From Planctomicrobium piriforme (lineage in GTDB: Bacteria > Planctomycetota > Planctomycetia > Planctomycetales > Planctomycetaceae), in assembly GCA_945861445.1 (NCBI GenBank), contig CAMAVF010000013.1, positions 1 to 40,026 on the forward strand: a stretch of DNA of 40,026 nucleotides, read 5' to 3'. Shown one piece after another: positions 17,699 through 25,214 of the stretch. Position numbers and translations under genes: made by a program. The stretch's first letter is position 1, and every line of letters starts with the position of its first letter. Under the pieces are notes generated by a model that worked only from the letters and a program-made list of their open reading frames with translations, made no database searches and had not been told where the DNA came from.

Positions 17699-20160
17699 TA
17701 GGGCACAACGGGGAAGACGTCAAACGTCTTGAACATCGGACGTCCTGAATGTTTGCGGATCAGTTCGGGGCCCCAGCGTCGGACTTCCTGCTGGCTGTTG
17801 GCATCCATCTCGTCAAAGGGCTGGCCTTCCGGTGTCTGCCAGGCGGTGCCCAGGATGCCTGACTCTTGGAGTTGCTGAAATCGACGCGGAGTGACGAAGT
17901 CCGTGTAGCCGTAGGTCAATCGATACCGCAGGATCTCTTGCCAGTTCACGAAGACATGGGTGATTTCCTGCGTTCGGAGCAGTTGTCGGATTTCCGCTAC
18001 GGGCTTCAGCGGTCGTCCGGCAGAGCCTTGGGAATTGTCTGCCGTTCCAAACCAGTCCTCGCAGATCGATCTGTCAAACACAGTGTTGTAGACGTACGGG
18101 AAACGCGCATCGAACAGTTCCGCCTCGCCGACGCACAAGACTTTGGATCCGGGGGGCAGTGCCGAATTCAGCATCACGACTTCCGGGGCGGTGATCCGAC
18201 CGGTTTGTTCGGCAGCCCGCTGGAGGTCGAGTAAATACGCATTGTACCCGCAGAGCGATGTCGTGATGAACGCCAAATTAAAGGTCATCGCACAGATCGC
18301 GAATCCAGCGATAAAAACTCGCCAGACACGCCGAGTCGTCCAGGTGGCCCCCACTCCGGCCAGCAATGCGACCACAGGAATCAGCGGCACCCAGAAGCGG
18401 TCGATGCGATGCGTCAGCAGCCACCATGTGCCAAACAGGAACGCGACATACAGCCACAATTGCCAGACCAATCGGCGACGAGTTTTCAATAGGGCCAGCG
18501 GAGCGAGTCCGAACAACAGCGGGCTCAGCCAGTCGCTTTTCAACGTCACATCCATCAGCTTGATGGCGAGATCACCGAGTTGATGATGATCGGGACTGTG
18601 GCCATGCTTCCATTTGGCGTTGAGTTCAGGGCTCCAGTCTTTGCCGCCAAACACGCCATATAACAGCGGATAGACGGGATTCCCAGTCTCCACAAGATTC
18701 TTGAGCAACCAGGGACCAATCGCCAACGCAACACCCACGGAAAAGATCAGCCCCATCTTGATGACAGATCCCGATGATTTCTGATGTTGGCTGCTACGTT
18801 GAGAAAAGCGGTAAGCACTGAGCAATACAGCGAGCCCGAGAGGAATCACCACGGAGACGGCCCCCGGATACTTACAAGCCATCGCACTGCCCGCCAGAAA
18901 CCCCGCAAAGATCGCCCACGACGTGCTGCCTTGTGGCAATTCCCCGTCTTCCGAGCAGTCACCGACTGGGCCAGTGCCTTGCCCGGCAACATCACTTGCC
19001 GGCTGACAAGAGTGATGTGAGGGTGAGGCTCCTGCCGAACCGCTTGGTTGGGCGAGAGTCGAAAGACTAAGCGGTTCGGCAGGAGCCTCACCCTCCCGCG
19101 TGAAATCTTGACCCAACAGCTGCTCAATCAAGTACAGCACGGCCAACAACGTGGCGAACAGGTAACAGGTCAGCCCCCCTTCCGCATACGCGATGATCGA
19201 GATCCGATAGATCCAAGGTGTGCTGAGATGAATGAGCGTCGCCCAGATGCCGGCTGACCGCGAGAACCACCTGCGACCGGCCACGAACAAGCCCAAGGCC
19301 GTCAATGGCCCGAAGCTCATCAACACGCCCTTGCCGGCGATTGCTCCCCAGTACCAGTCTCCGTACAAGACCATGCCAAGCAGCGTCAGCATCTCGGTCA
19401 GGAAGGGAAAACTGGTGTATACGTTATGCGGCAGGAACGAAATCTGTCCCGCCAGATACCATTCCTTGGGCCCGCCAAAGTGGTATTCCTTCACATCAAA
19501 GTCGGTTTCGGGCAGGAAGGCACCGCCGATATAGACCATCAGAAACGGCACGCACAACCACAGCGGCCAGAGCTGTTTCAAACGCACCACAAATGATCGT
19601 GGGCTCGTCGGCAGGCCAGTCGACGGGCGTCTTGCCGACAGACTCACTCCCACTTCCAGGATCACGCCCGCCAGCAGGCAACTTCCCAGGACGCCTCGTG
19701 ACAACCAGCCCATCAATCCGCAACCCAAAGTCAGCAGCGAAACCACCGCCAGCCCACAGGCCCCGGCGAAGAAGATGCGTTCCAGCGACCAGGTCGGCAA
19801 CGGCACTTGCATCAGGCGGAGCATCAGGCCACCCCACCCCCAGGCCCCTGCCAGGATGGCGAGACACACGGCGTACATCGTGAAGCGTTGCGGCCAGAAC
19901 CGCCAGCCGGCATTCTTCCACATCAGCCGGGCCTCAATGTCGTCAGCCGCCGGAGCTGGCGGATCGACCAGATTGACCAGCAACGCGGGCAGTTGCCGCC
20001 AGACTTCGGTGCGATTCACGCGCGGACTGCTGTTGGGCAGATCGAACTGATAGAAGCACGCGGCAAACGCCAGCAGCCACACGATCGCTACCACCACCAG
20101 CCAAACTGGCGCGACAGTGTCCGGTGATTCATGACGAACGGCCTGGCTATTCAAAATCAT
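17698..20160 (-). CDS. Large multi-pass membrane protein, PMT/GT39-like glycosyltransferase
   Basis: About 820 residues with some 12 or more hydrophobic helices and a soluble C-terminal domain of about 150 residues. Signatures are an acidic motif in the first large loop (ETDFDVKEYHFGGPKEW), typical of lipid-linked-sugar-using GT-C enzymes (dolichyl-P-mannose or ArnT type), and HRIDRFWVPLIPVVALLAG near the last helices. It probably transfers a sugar from a polyprenyl carrier outside the membrane. The ATG at 20160 (MILNSQAVRHES) is preferred. The open frame extends to 20196, but those 12 residues (MGLMGLMRHMGL) come from an ATGGGACTG repeat. A palindromic repeat is inserted in frame at 19019-19095. 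The stop codon abuts the MITE-like copy A. Confidence 0.78.
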   Translation of the reverse strand: MILNSQAVRHESPDTVAPVWLVVVAIVWLLAFAACFYQFDLPNSSPRVNRTEVWRQLPALLVNLVDPPAPAADDIEARLMWKNAGWRFWPQRFTMYAVCLAILAGAWGWGGLMLRLMQVPLPTWSLERIFFAGACGLAVVSLLTLGCGLMGWLSRGVLGSCLLAGVILEVGVSLSARRPSTGLPTSPRSFVVRLKQLWPLWLCVPFLMVYIGGAFLPETDFDVKEYHFGGPKEWYLAGQISFLPHNVYTSFPFLTEMLTLLGMVLYGDWYWGAIAGKGVLMSFGPLTALGLFVAGRRWFSRSAGIWATLIHLSTPWIYRISIIAYAEGGLTCYLFATLLAVLYLIEQLLGQDFTREGEAPAEPLSLSTLAQPSGSAGASPSHHSCQPASDVAGQGTGPVGDCSEDGELPQGSTSWAIFAGFLAGSAMACKYPGAVSVVIPLGLAVLLSAYRFSQRSSQHQKSSGSVIKMGLIFSVGVALAIGPWLLKNLVETGNPVYPLLYGVFGGKDWSPELNAKWKHGHSPDHHQLGDLAIKLMDVTLKSDWLSPLLFGLAPLALLKTRRRLVWQLWLYVAFLFGTWWLLTHRIDRFWVPLIPVVALLAGVGATWTTRRVWRVFIAGFAICAMTFNLAFITTSLCGYNAYLLDLQRAAEQTGRITAPEVVMLNSALPPGSKVLCVGEAELFDARFPYVYNTVFDRSICEDWFGTADNSQGSAGRPLKPVAEIRQLLRTQEITHVFVNWQEILRYRLTYGYTDFVTPRRFQQLQESGILGTAWQTPEGQPFDEMDANSQQEVRRWGPELIRKHSGRPMFKTFDVFPVVP
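19019..19095. repeat. GEAPAEP-type palindromic repeat inside a coding sequence
   Basis: Perfect 27-bp inverted arms (19019-19045 and 19069-19095) around 23 bases. Read on the coding (-) strand they give REGEAPAEPLSLSTL, then GSAGASPSHHS, without breaking the frame. It falls in a loop between two membrane helices. Such GEAPAEP/AGASPS peptides are familiar by-products of a repeat in planctomycete genomes. Confidence 0.88.
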
Positions 20161-20235
20161 AAGTCCCATGTGTCTCATCAGTCCCATCAGTCCCATTCAA
20201 TGCATGGGACTGATGGGACTGATGGGACTAATAAG
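20160..20235. repeat. ATGGGACTG repeat forming a 21-bp palindrome
   Basis: Copies of the 9-bp word ATGGGACTG occur in both orientations. 20176-20196 and 20204-20224 are perfect inverted repeats with a 7-base spacer TCAATGC. It lies at the 5' end of the membrane protein gene and offers it extra in-frame ATG codons. A related cluster is at 12814-12843. Confidence 0.8.
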
Positions 20236-20276
20236 ACCGATGGGAAACGCCCGACGGGCGCCGCCCCACAGGCAAC

Positions 20277-20303
20277 AAAAAAAGGTACTCTATTTAGAGT
20301 ACC
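20277..20303 (-). terminator. Rho-independent terminator of the BMC gene
   Basis: On the minus strand, GGTACTCT, loop AAAT and AGAGTACC (20303-20284) are followed by seven T (20283-20277). It lies about 90 bases after the BMC protein stop codon and is the only T-tailed hairpin there. Confidence 0.85.
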
Positions 20304-20395
20304 TTACGTCGTGTCGTCACATGTTACTGGATGCAATTCGGTTTCCGAAATGCGGATCTGTCGATCCGTCAGAAACCATTTCTGCAATCATCCAG

Positions 20396-21016
20396 CTAGT
20401 TTGGCAGCAGCGCCGCCAATTCCGGGTGCGGCCGGGCAATCACATCGGCGAGGATTAACTTGCCACCCAGGCGGGTGACAGTAGCCTTGCCGGTTTCGAT
20501 GGCCGTTTGCACGGCGGCCACGTCGCCTCGAACCATGATCGTGACGTAGGCCGCCCCGATCTTTTCCTTGCCGACCAGCTTCACATTCGACGATTTCAAC
20601 ATATCGTCGGTCGCGTGCAGGGCGGCCACCAGACCTTGAGTTTCCAACAGACCGAGGGCTTCCGAACTGCTCATATGCGACTCTCGTGGAATACGGTAAT
20701 CGAAGACGCCCAGTAATGGGCTAAATGCGGGTTTGGAATTGGCCAATGCCTGCGTCACGTCGAGCGGGGCTGCCAAAACGCTGTAAGTGGCGGTAGCGCC
20801 CATTCTTTTGGCGAGCGCCGCGCCCTGTTCTGCCGCGTAGGTGACTTCGGCGACATTCCCGACCAGCTTGATGCACTGTTCGGCACCGTCGGTGCTTTCG
20901 ATCCCCAGGATATGGACCCCGGCCGCCTTCGCGCACAAGTCCGCCACCATCAAGGCAGGGGACAGATTGCTGACTTCCAGCAGGGCCAAACTTAGCGGTC
21001 GAGTCGTAGCTTGCAT
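20396..21016 (-). CDS. Tandem BMC-domain shell protein (BMC-T-like), isolated
   Basis: About 206 residues made of two BMC domains. The first (LSLALLEVSNLSPALMVADL to about residue 90) is divergent. The second is canonical: EALGLLETQGLVAALHATDD, then VKLVGKEKIGAAYVTIMVRG, DVAAVQTAIETG and the C-terminal VIARPHPEL. Tandem BMC proteins form trimers that tile as pseudohexamers in microcompartment shells, often with a gated pore. No BMC-H, BMC-P or encapsulated-enzyme genes are in the window. I chose the ATG at 21016 (MQATTRPLSL); an in-frame ATG at 21043 would add MMIFVTRGS. Neither has a strong ribosome-binding site. It follows trmB on the same strand after 120 bp and has its own terminator. The compartment it serves is unknown. 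Confidence 0.87.
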   Translation of the reverse strand: MQATTRPLSLALLEVSNLSPALMVADLCAKAAGVHILGIESTDGAEQCIKLVGNVAEVTYAAEQGAALAKRMGATATYSVLAAPLDVTQALANSKPAFSPLLGVFDYRIPRESHMSSSEALGLLETQGLVAALHATDDMLKSSNVKLVGKEKIGAAYVTIMVRGDVAAVQTAIETGKATVTRLGGKLILADVIARPHPELAALLPN

Positions 21017-21137
21017 GCTTCCACGCGTCACGAAGATCATCATTCAGGCAGAACGCGGGGATTGTAGCGACCAAGTTCGCTTTCCGAAAGGGCGAATTTG
21101 GGGAGTTTAGATGGCAGTGTCATCGTGGGAGAGCGTC

Positions 21138-21908
21138 TCACTCGCGTTCCAGCGCATCGAGTGCCTGAAGCCGCCGATCTGCATTGAACACGGGTGGCGG
21201 CAATTGTTCTGCCAGGTGCAGGGCCGCTTCGAAGCTCAAGTCGACTCGGGCAGTTCCCCAGCCGCGGAAGATCGGCAAGCCTTCGCGCAACGCAATGATC
21301 TCACGCCGCGTGCGGCCGCGGGGTGAATCAGGCCACGGTCCGCGCTGTTCTTGAAACTCAAAATACAACGGCACGATCTGCTGCATGTACCGCCAATAGC
21401 CAGGGTTGTCCGTCTGCAACACGAACTTGCCGCCCGGCACGAGAGACCGATGGACCAGGGCGAGAAATTCCGGCGTCAGCAGCCGCTTGCCGATGTCGCG
21501 CTGATCGTAGAAGGGTTGCGGATGATAGACATGAATCTCCGAAACACTTCCCGGAGCAACGTGCTCGGCGAGCAATTCCCGGCCGCCAATCACCCCGAAA
21601 CGCAGGTTGTGATAGCCGCGTTGGTTGCCCCGACGCGTCGCGTAACGGATCACGACCGGCAGGATGTCGGTCGCCAGATGATCCATCTCCGGCCGCCACT
21701 GGGCCGACGCCAGCATGTAGCGACCATTCCCGCAGCCCAGCTCGAGCACAATCGGTGCCTGGCGTCCAAACAACTGCGGCCAGTCGAGATGTCCGTCGGG
21801 AATCTTCTTGAGCGCCGTCTGCGACCAGCGTTCCGGCTCCAGGATTTCTCCCGGGACCGGCACACCAAATTCCCGTTCGCGCTGTCTTGAAGGATGCTTG
21901 GATGTCAT
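21138..21908 (-). CDS. trmB: tRNA (guanine-N7-)-methyltransferase TrmB
   Basis: A 256-residue class I methyltransferase of the TrmB family, which makes m7G46 in the tRNA variable loop. SAM motif I is VLELGCGNGRYMLASAQ (about 54-70). The following DHLATDILPVVIRYATRRG matches the TrmB helix that normally reads GIE-hhxxxxxxA. EIHVYHPQPFYDQRDIGKRL occupies the place of the hallmark FPDPWPKKRHxKRR, with the second D and W replaced by Q and F. LQTDNPGYWRYM corresponds to the conserved TDxxxYxxxM. The substitutions at the PDPWPK motif are noticeable, but the rest is clear. It is upstream of the BMC gene on the same strand. Confidence 0.88.
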   Translation of the reverse strand: MTSKHPSRQREREFGVPVPGEILEPERWSQTALKKIPDGHLDWPQLFGRQAPIVLELGCGNGRYMLASAQWRPEMDHLATDILPVVIRYATRRGNQRGYHNLRFGVIGGRELLAEHVAPGSVSEIHVYHPQPFYDQRDIGKRLLTPEFLALVHRSLVPGGKFVLQTDNPGYWRYMQQIVPLYFEFQEQRGPWPDSPRGRTRREIIALREGLPIFRGWGTARVDLSFEAALHLAEQLPPPVFNADRRLQALDALERE

Positions 21909-21978
21909 GGCGCTGTAATCTTATCACGAGCACATTCGACTCTGTAGCGTCCGCAATGACGGTCCGCGAAACGAGACA

Positions 21979-22080
21979 ACCGGTCGCGAAGTGACCGCGT
22001 ATACAAGCTCGAAGCGCAAGCAAGTGCATCTTCAGTGCATGTTGAAACGGAATGCACTCGCTTGCGCTTCGAGCTTGTAT
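21979..22080. repeat. Dispersed repeat, inverted pair (ATGCACTCGCT family)
   Basis: Arms 22001-22029 (ATACAAGCTCGAAGCGCAAG onward) and 22052-22080 are inverted copies with one difference. The left copy extends outward through a CCGGTCGC-AAGTGACC hairpin (about 21979-21996), as does the member at 37207-37262. It fills the gap between trmB and the oxidoreductase gene. Confidence 0.85.
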
Positions 22081-22097
22081 TTGTCACCACGCATCCC

Positions 22098-23234
22098 CTA
22101 CATCACCTCAGCCAGTTTCACCAACCGGCTCTTTTCCGCCAAAGATTTCGCCGCGGCATGGACGATGGCCGTCACTTCCAGAATCTCCTGATGCGGCACC
22201 GGTTCTTTGCCGGTCAGGAACATCTGGCGAAAGACCGCCGCCATGCGAAACATCTGGTAGTGATGCCCGTAACTAAAATCCCCGGCGATTGACGGCGTGT
22301 ACTCGTAGCGTTTCTTCTTGAAATGGACTTCCGTCCGACAATACTCGAACTTCTCGTAGGGTTCGCCAAACCACAGATGAGCGGGAAAGCGATCGGGCCA
22401 GGTGATGAGTGCGTGGCAGGTGTCCTTGTATTCGTACATGCTGACGGCATCGACCCCCGCGCCCATCAGCGTCATCGCCGACCACGCGGGATGCTGCCCG
22501 TAGATCATCCAGCCATTGAGGCTGTAGCGACTATGCAAAGTCGCCGTGACGAATTCGATCGGCCCAAACTCTTCCGAATCACGCATTCGCAGTGCCGCTT
22601 CTATCCCCCAGTCGTGTCGAAACAAGCTCGACGACATGATCAACGCCTTGTGCTCGCGGGCAAACTCGAGAATCTTCCGAGTCCCCGCGACGGTGCCACC
22701 AATCGGTTTGTCACAGAACGTCGGCAGCCCACGGGCCAGACCCGGGGCAACCAGGTCGAAATGGTCTTCACCATGACCCGAGGCGTCGCCCATCCAGATC
22801 ACATCGACTTCCTGCACCATCTCTTCGAGAGACTTGGCCACCTGGACGCCGGGAAAGACTTCAGTGAACGCGGTGGCGACTGCGGGATCCGCGTCGTAAT
22901 AGTGCGTGATCCGCGTGTCGGGAAAAGGGAGTTCCCCAAAATTGTATTTCGGGTTGCGGTAGTATTTGACATGGCTCGGGAACCCCTGTGGATTGTGTTT
23001 CTTGTAAGCATCAAAGTTGAATTCCGGATGGAAATACTGGGCAAACAACCAAGTGTGACCGTTCCGCGGCTGCGGCATGCCACGGATGGATGCCGAAATC
23101 ACGCCGACCCGGTAGGTCTTGCGGGGCGCGGTCTCCACGGCCTTGACTGAACCCGCAGCCGCCAGTGACACCAAACCCGCAGTGCCGACAGCTTTCAGAA
23201 GATCACGTCGCGTTGTCGTGGTGGGATCGAGCAT
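22098..23234 (-). CDS. Gfo/Idh/MocA family oxidoreductase with TAT signal
   Basis: A 378-residue NAD(P)-dependent oxidoreductase-like protein. The N-terminus MLDPTTTTRRDLLKAVGTAG is a twin-arginine signal (RR at 9-10), so the protein is exported. The nucleotide-binding fold starts at TYRVGVISASIRGM; CDKPIGGTVAGTRKILEFAR contains the family (E/D)KP lysine. FRHDWGIEAALRM and the C-terminal EVTAIVHAAAKSLAEKSRLV are typical of planctomycete members. The start at 23234 is supported by AAGGAA five bases upstream. The frame is open to 23312, but those codons derive from a dispersed repeat (MHSLALRAS). An SDR gene lies upstream on the same strand. The substrate is probably a sugar or cyclitol by family, unproved. 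Confidence 0.88.
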   Translation of the reverse strand: MLDPTTTTRRDLLKAVGTAGLVSLAAAGSVKAVETAPRKTYRVGVISASIRGMPQPRNGHTWLFAQYFHPEFNFDAYKKHNPQGFPSHVKYYRNPKYNFGELPFPDTRITHYYDADPAVATAFTEVFPGVQVAKSLEEMVQEVDVIWMGDASGHGEDHFDLVAPGLARGLPTFCDKPIGGTVAGTRKILEFAREHKALIMSSSLFRHDWGIEAALRMRDSEEFGPIEFVTATLHSRYSLNGWMIYGQHPAWSAMTLMGAGVDAVSMYEYKDTCHALITWPDRFPAHLWFGEPYEKFEYCRTEVHFKKKRYEYTPSIAGDFSYGHHYQMFRMAAVFRQMFLTGKEPVPHQEILEVTAIVHAAAKSLAEKSRLVKLAEVM

Positions 23235-23284
23235 GCGAATTCCTTGCGCTGGTGCCTGTGCCGAATGCATCCAATGGATCATCA

Positions 23285-23312
23285 TACTAGCCCGCAGCGC
23301 CAGCGAGTGCAT
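23285..23312. repeat. Dispersed repeat, single arm (ATGCACTCGCT family)
   Basis: ACTAGCCCGCAGCGCCAGCG onward, ending in GAGTGCAT, in the short gap between the oxidoreductase and SDR genes. It closely matches the copy at 24175-24202, so the pair flanks the SDR gene. Confidence 0.7.
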
Positions 23313-23328
23313 CCCATCGCAGGTCCGA

Positions 23329-24120
23329 TTAAGTCAACGCGGTGATCGAACGATCGAGATGCACATAGCCGCCGTCGACATGGATCAGTTGGCCCGTCGT
23401 GTGACTCGATTTCGCAGAGAGCAAGAAGGCAACCATGTTGGCGATTTCATCGCAGGTCGTCATGCGGTGCTCGAAGGGAATGCGGGCTTCAATCTGGGCG
23501 CGGGTCGCAGCGGGGTCGGGCAGGGTGGCCAGCCAGGTGGCGTACATCGGAGTCCAGCATTCCGCGACGATCACAGCGTTCACACGAATCCCGTATTTCG
23601 CCAATTCTACGGCCCATTCCCGAGTCAACGCATTCCGTCCCCCATTCGCGGCCGCATACGCCGACGTCCCACCCTGACCAGTCTCTGCCACCTTCGACCC
23701 GACATTCACGATGGCCCCGCGCGACTTCTTCAACTCGGGCAGCGCGAAATGAGCCATCTCATAGTAATGAACCAGATTCTTCCGCAACGATGCGAGAAAC
23801 CGCTCCGTATCGCCATCCTCCAGGTTGACGCCATCATTGATTCCGGCATTATTGACGAGCCCATCAATCCGGCCCCACCGGTCCACGGTCTGTTCCACGG
23901 CCCGGCGACAGTCCGCCGTGTGATTCAACTCCGCCTCGACAGACCACGCCTGCCCACCCAAAGCGACAATGTCCCGCACGGCCGCCGCATTGTCGGCAGA
24001 ATTACGTCCGACGATGACAGGCACTGCCCCCTCGACCGCGAGCACTCGGGCAACACCCAGCCCAATTCCCTTGGCCCCACCCGTAACGACCACAATATTG
24101 CCGCGTAATCCGAGATCCAT
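23329..24120 (-). CDS. SDR family oxidoreductase with YxxxN in place of YxxxK
   Basis: A 263-residue classical short-chain dehydrogenase. Cofactor motif TGGAKGIG (13-20), NNAG (90-93), catalytic S142 in NVGSK and Y155. ECWTPMY after the active site recalls the L-fucose/sugar dehydrogenase group. The catalytic lysine expected four residues after Y155 is Asn: the codons read TAT GCG GCC GCG AAT, giving YAAAN. That lysine normally lowers the tyrosine pKa and holds the nicotinamide ribose, so activity may be lost or altered. The rest of the fold is intact, including the C-terminal GQLIHVDGGYVHLD. A 5' fragment of a close paralogue lies at 25215-25348. It is likely cotranscribed with the Gfo/Idh/MocA gene downstream. 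Confidence 0.9.
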   Translation of the reverse strand: MDLGLRGNIVVVTGGAKGIGLGVARVLAVEGAVPVIVGRNSADNAAAVRDIVALGGQAWSVEAELNHTADCRRAVEQTVDRWGRIDGLVNNAGINDGVNLEDGDTERFLASLRKNLVHYYEMAHFALPELKKSRGAIVNVGSKVAETGQGGTSAYAAANGGRNALTREWAVELAKYGIRVNAVIVAECWTPMYATWLATLPDPAATRAQIEARIPFEHRMTTCDEIANMVAFLLSAKSSHTTGQLIHVDGGYVHLDRSITALT

Positions 24121-24174
24121 AGAGGACTTTCGTGTCGCCAGAACGCATGTAATAACAGTAAATCGATAGCCCCA

Positions 24175-24202
24175 TACTAGCCCGAAGCGTCAGCGAGTGC
24201 AT
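24175..24202. repeat. Dispersed repeat, single arm (ATGCACTCGCT family)
   Basis: ACTAGCCCGAAGCGTCAGCG onward, ending in GAGTGCATT. It lies upstream of the SDR gene and just before the parDE promoter. Confidence 0.7.
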
Positions 24203-24240
24203 TTCTTTCGGCAGCCGCCGTCGAAATCTCATGGCAAATA

Positions 24241-24278
24241 TTGACGAAAATAATGGGTATCAGTAGATTGGGAGTGGA
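24241..24278 (+). promoter_or_regulatory. Sigma-70-like promoter and RBS of parDE
   Basis: TTGACG (24241-24246), a 17-bp spacer and TAGATT (24264-24269) form a good sigma-70-type promoter. GTGGAG at 24273-24278 is the ribosome-binding site, 8 bases before the ATG. If this -10 is used, the transcript begins within or next to the ribosome-binding site, leaving a very short leader. ParD antitoxins commonly repress such promoters. Confidence 0.6.
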
Positions 24279-24286
24279 GAAAAACT

Positions 24287-24535
24287 ATGGCCAGTTCATT
24301 AAACCTCTCGCTCACCGATGAACTTCGCGCATTCATCGATAGCAATTGTGGCGACGGAACTCTGTATGCAACACCGAGTGAATTCGTTCGCGATTTATTG
24401 AGGCAGCGGAAACTTCAAATCGAGGCGTCTCAAGTACGAGATGCCATATTGGATGGGTACCAAGATGCGATTGAGGGACGTGTTGTTGCCTTTGAAGGTA
24501 ATCTCCGAAGCCTGCTGAAGAGAGCCGATAAGTGA
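24287..24535 (+). CDS. parD: ParD-like type II antitoxin
   Basis: An 82-residue antitoxin. The N-terminal half is a ribbon-helix-helix DNA-binding fold (SSLNLSLTDELRAFIDSN) followed by TPSEFVRDLLRQRKLQIEAS, the usual ParD Y-x-S/T-x-SEx(V/I)R pattern. The C-terminal half (AILDGYQDAIEGRVVAFEGN) would wrap the toxin. Its TGA overlaps the GTG start of parE in GTGA, so the two are translationally coupled. It probably represses its own promoter. A chromosomal parDE module here sits next to rearranged DNA. Confidence 0.88.
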   Translation: MASSLNLSLTDELRAFIDSNCGDGTLYATPSEFVRDLLRQRKLQIEASQVRDAILDGYQDAIEGRVVAFEGNLRSLLKRADK

Positions 24536-24900
24536 AACCCGGACTGCTGTTGACCCAGCATGCGCTGGGCGACATCCAAAACCTGTTCGAGCATTCTAAG
24601 GATCAGTGGGGCAAGGCGACTGCTGAAAAATACTTGGATGCTATCGAGCTTGGCCTATCAAGACTGCAGCAACAGCCGAATTTGCTGCGACATGATCCCG
24701 ATCTTCACTCCTGTTTGAAGTTCTATCGAGTCAATAAACATTTGCTTGTTTGCGATGTGCAATCAACATCGATCATTGTGCTCACGGTGATAAACAGCAG
24801 CATGGATATACCAGCCAGACTGGCAGAGCTACAACCGATGTTGAACGCCGAAGTAGAACTTCTGCATGGTAAGCTTCGGCGCGGGAAACCTTCGAAATGA
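24532..24900 (+). CDS. parE: ParE-like type II toxin (RelE/ParE fold)
   Basis: A 122-residue RelE/ParE-superfamily toxin. LTQHALGDIQNLFEHSKDQW, then AEKYLDAIELGLSRLQQQPN is the standard N-terminal helical hairpin; FYRVNKHLLVCDV and IIVLTVINSSMDIPARLAEL are the beta-sheet core. ParE toxins poison DNA gyrase. The start is the GTG at 24532, overlapping the parD stop by four bases; no other start is plausible. It is about 20 residues longer than typical ParE because of a basic tail (GKLRRGKPSK). Confidence 0.88.
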   Translation: MKPGLLLTQHALGDIQNLFEHSKDQWGKATAEKYLDAIELGLSRLQQQPNLLRHDPDLHSCLKFYRVNKHLLVCDVQSTSIIVLTVINSSMDIPARLAELQPMLNAEVELLHGKLRRGKPSK

Positions 24901-24943
24901 GCGGGTGGCAGGATCCGCAGTTCTTCCTTGAAACCATTTCTAT

Positions 24944-25214
24944 CAACGCAAACAGCCGCCCCAATGCGGAGCGGCTGTCTGTCAGTGACCAACTGACGTC
25001 GTGATTTGTTGTGTGACTTACGCCTTGAAAATCTTCTCGCGGCCGACCGTCACATTCTTCGTGGCATTCCGGGTATCCAGGACAAGGCTGGAATGCTGCA
25101 CGATGAAGTCGTAGTCATAGGCTGAGTGATCCGTCGCGATTAGCACGACGTCCTGACTCGCCAGAAATTCCGGTGTCAGCGGTGTGCTGTCCATGTCGGG
25201 CACGTTGTGGTGTC
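24944..25214 (-). pseudogene. Duplicated 3' end of the nucleotide-sugar dehydrogenase gene
   Basis: About 271 bp nearly match 29637-29909, including the last 65 or so codons (from VRHHNVPDMDSTPLTPEFLA to the end), the stop codon, and the downstream hairpin and GTCAGTGACCAACTGAC motif. The rest of the gene is absent. At GCA (25215-25217) the sequence switches to an SDR fragment, so the open frame 25018-25407 is a chimera and not a working gene. The encoded C-terminal residues are the same as in the intact protein. Confidence 0.88.

Noticed and set aside
17577-17723. N-terminal extension of the methyltransferase
   Set aside because: Encoded by the MITE-like element; the same peptide can be read from copy B at 26.1 kb, where no methyltransferase follows.
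22323-23150. 275-codon open frame on + opposite the Gfo/Idh/MocA gene
   Set aside because: GC-rich antisense shadow; the minus-strand protein has all the family motifs.
23235-23312. Longer start of the Gfo/Idh/MocA gene (MHSLALRAS)
   Set aside because: Sequence belongs to a dispersed repeat; the ATG at 23234 has a good ribosome-binding site and starts the TAT signal.
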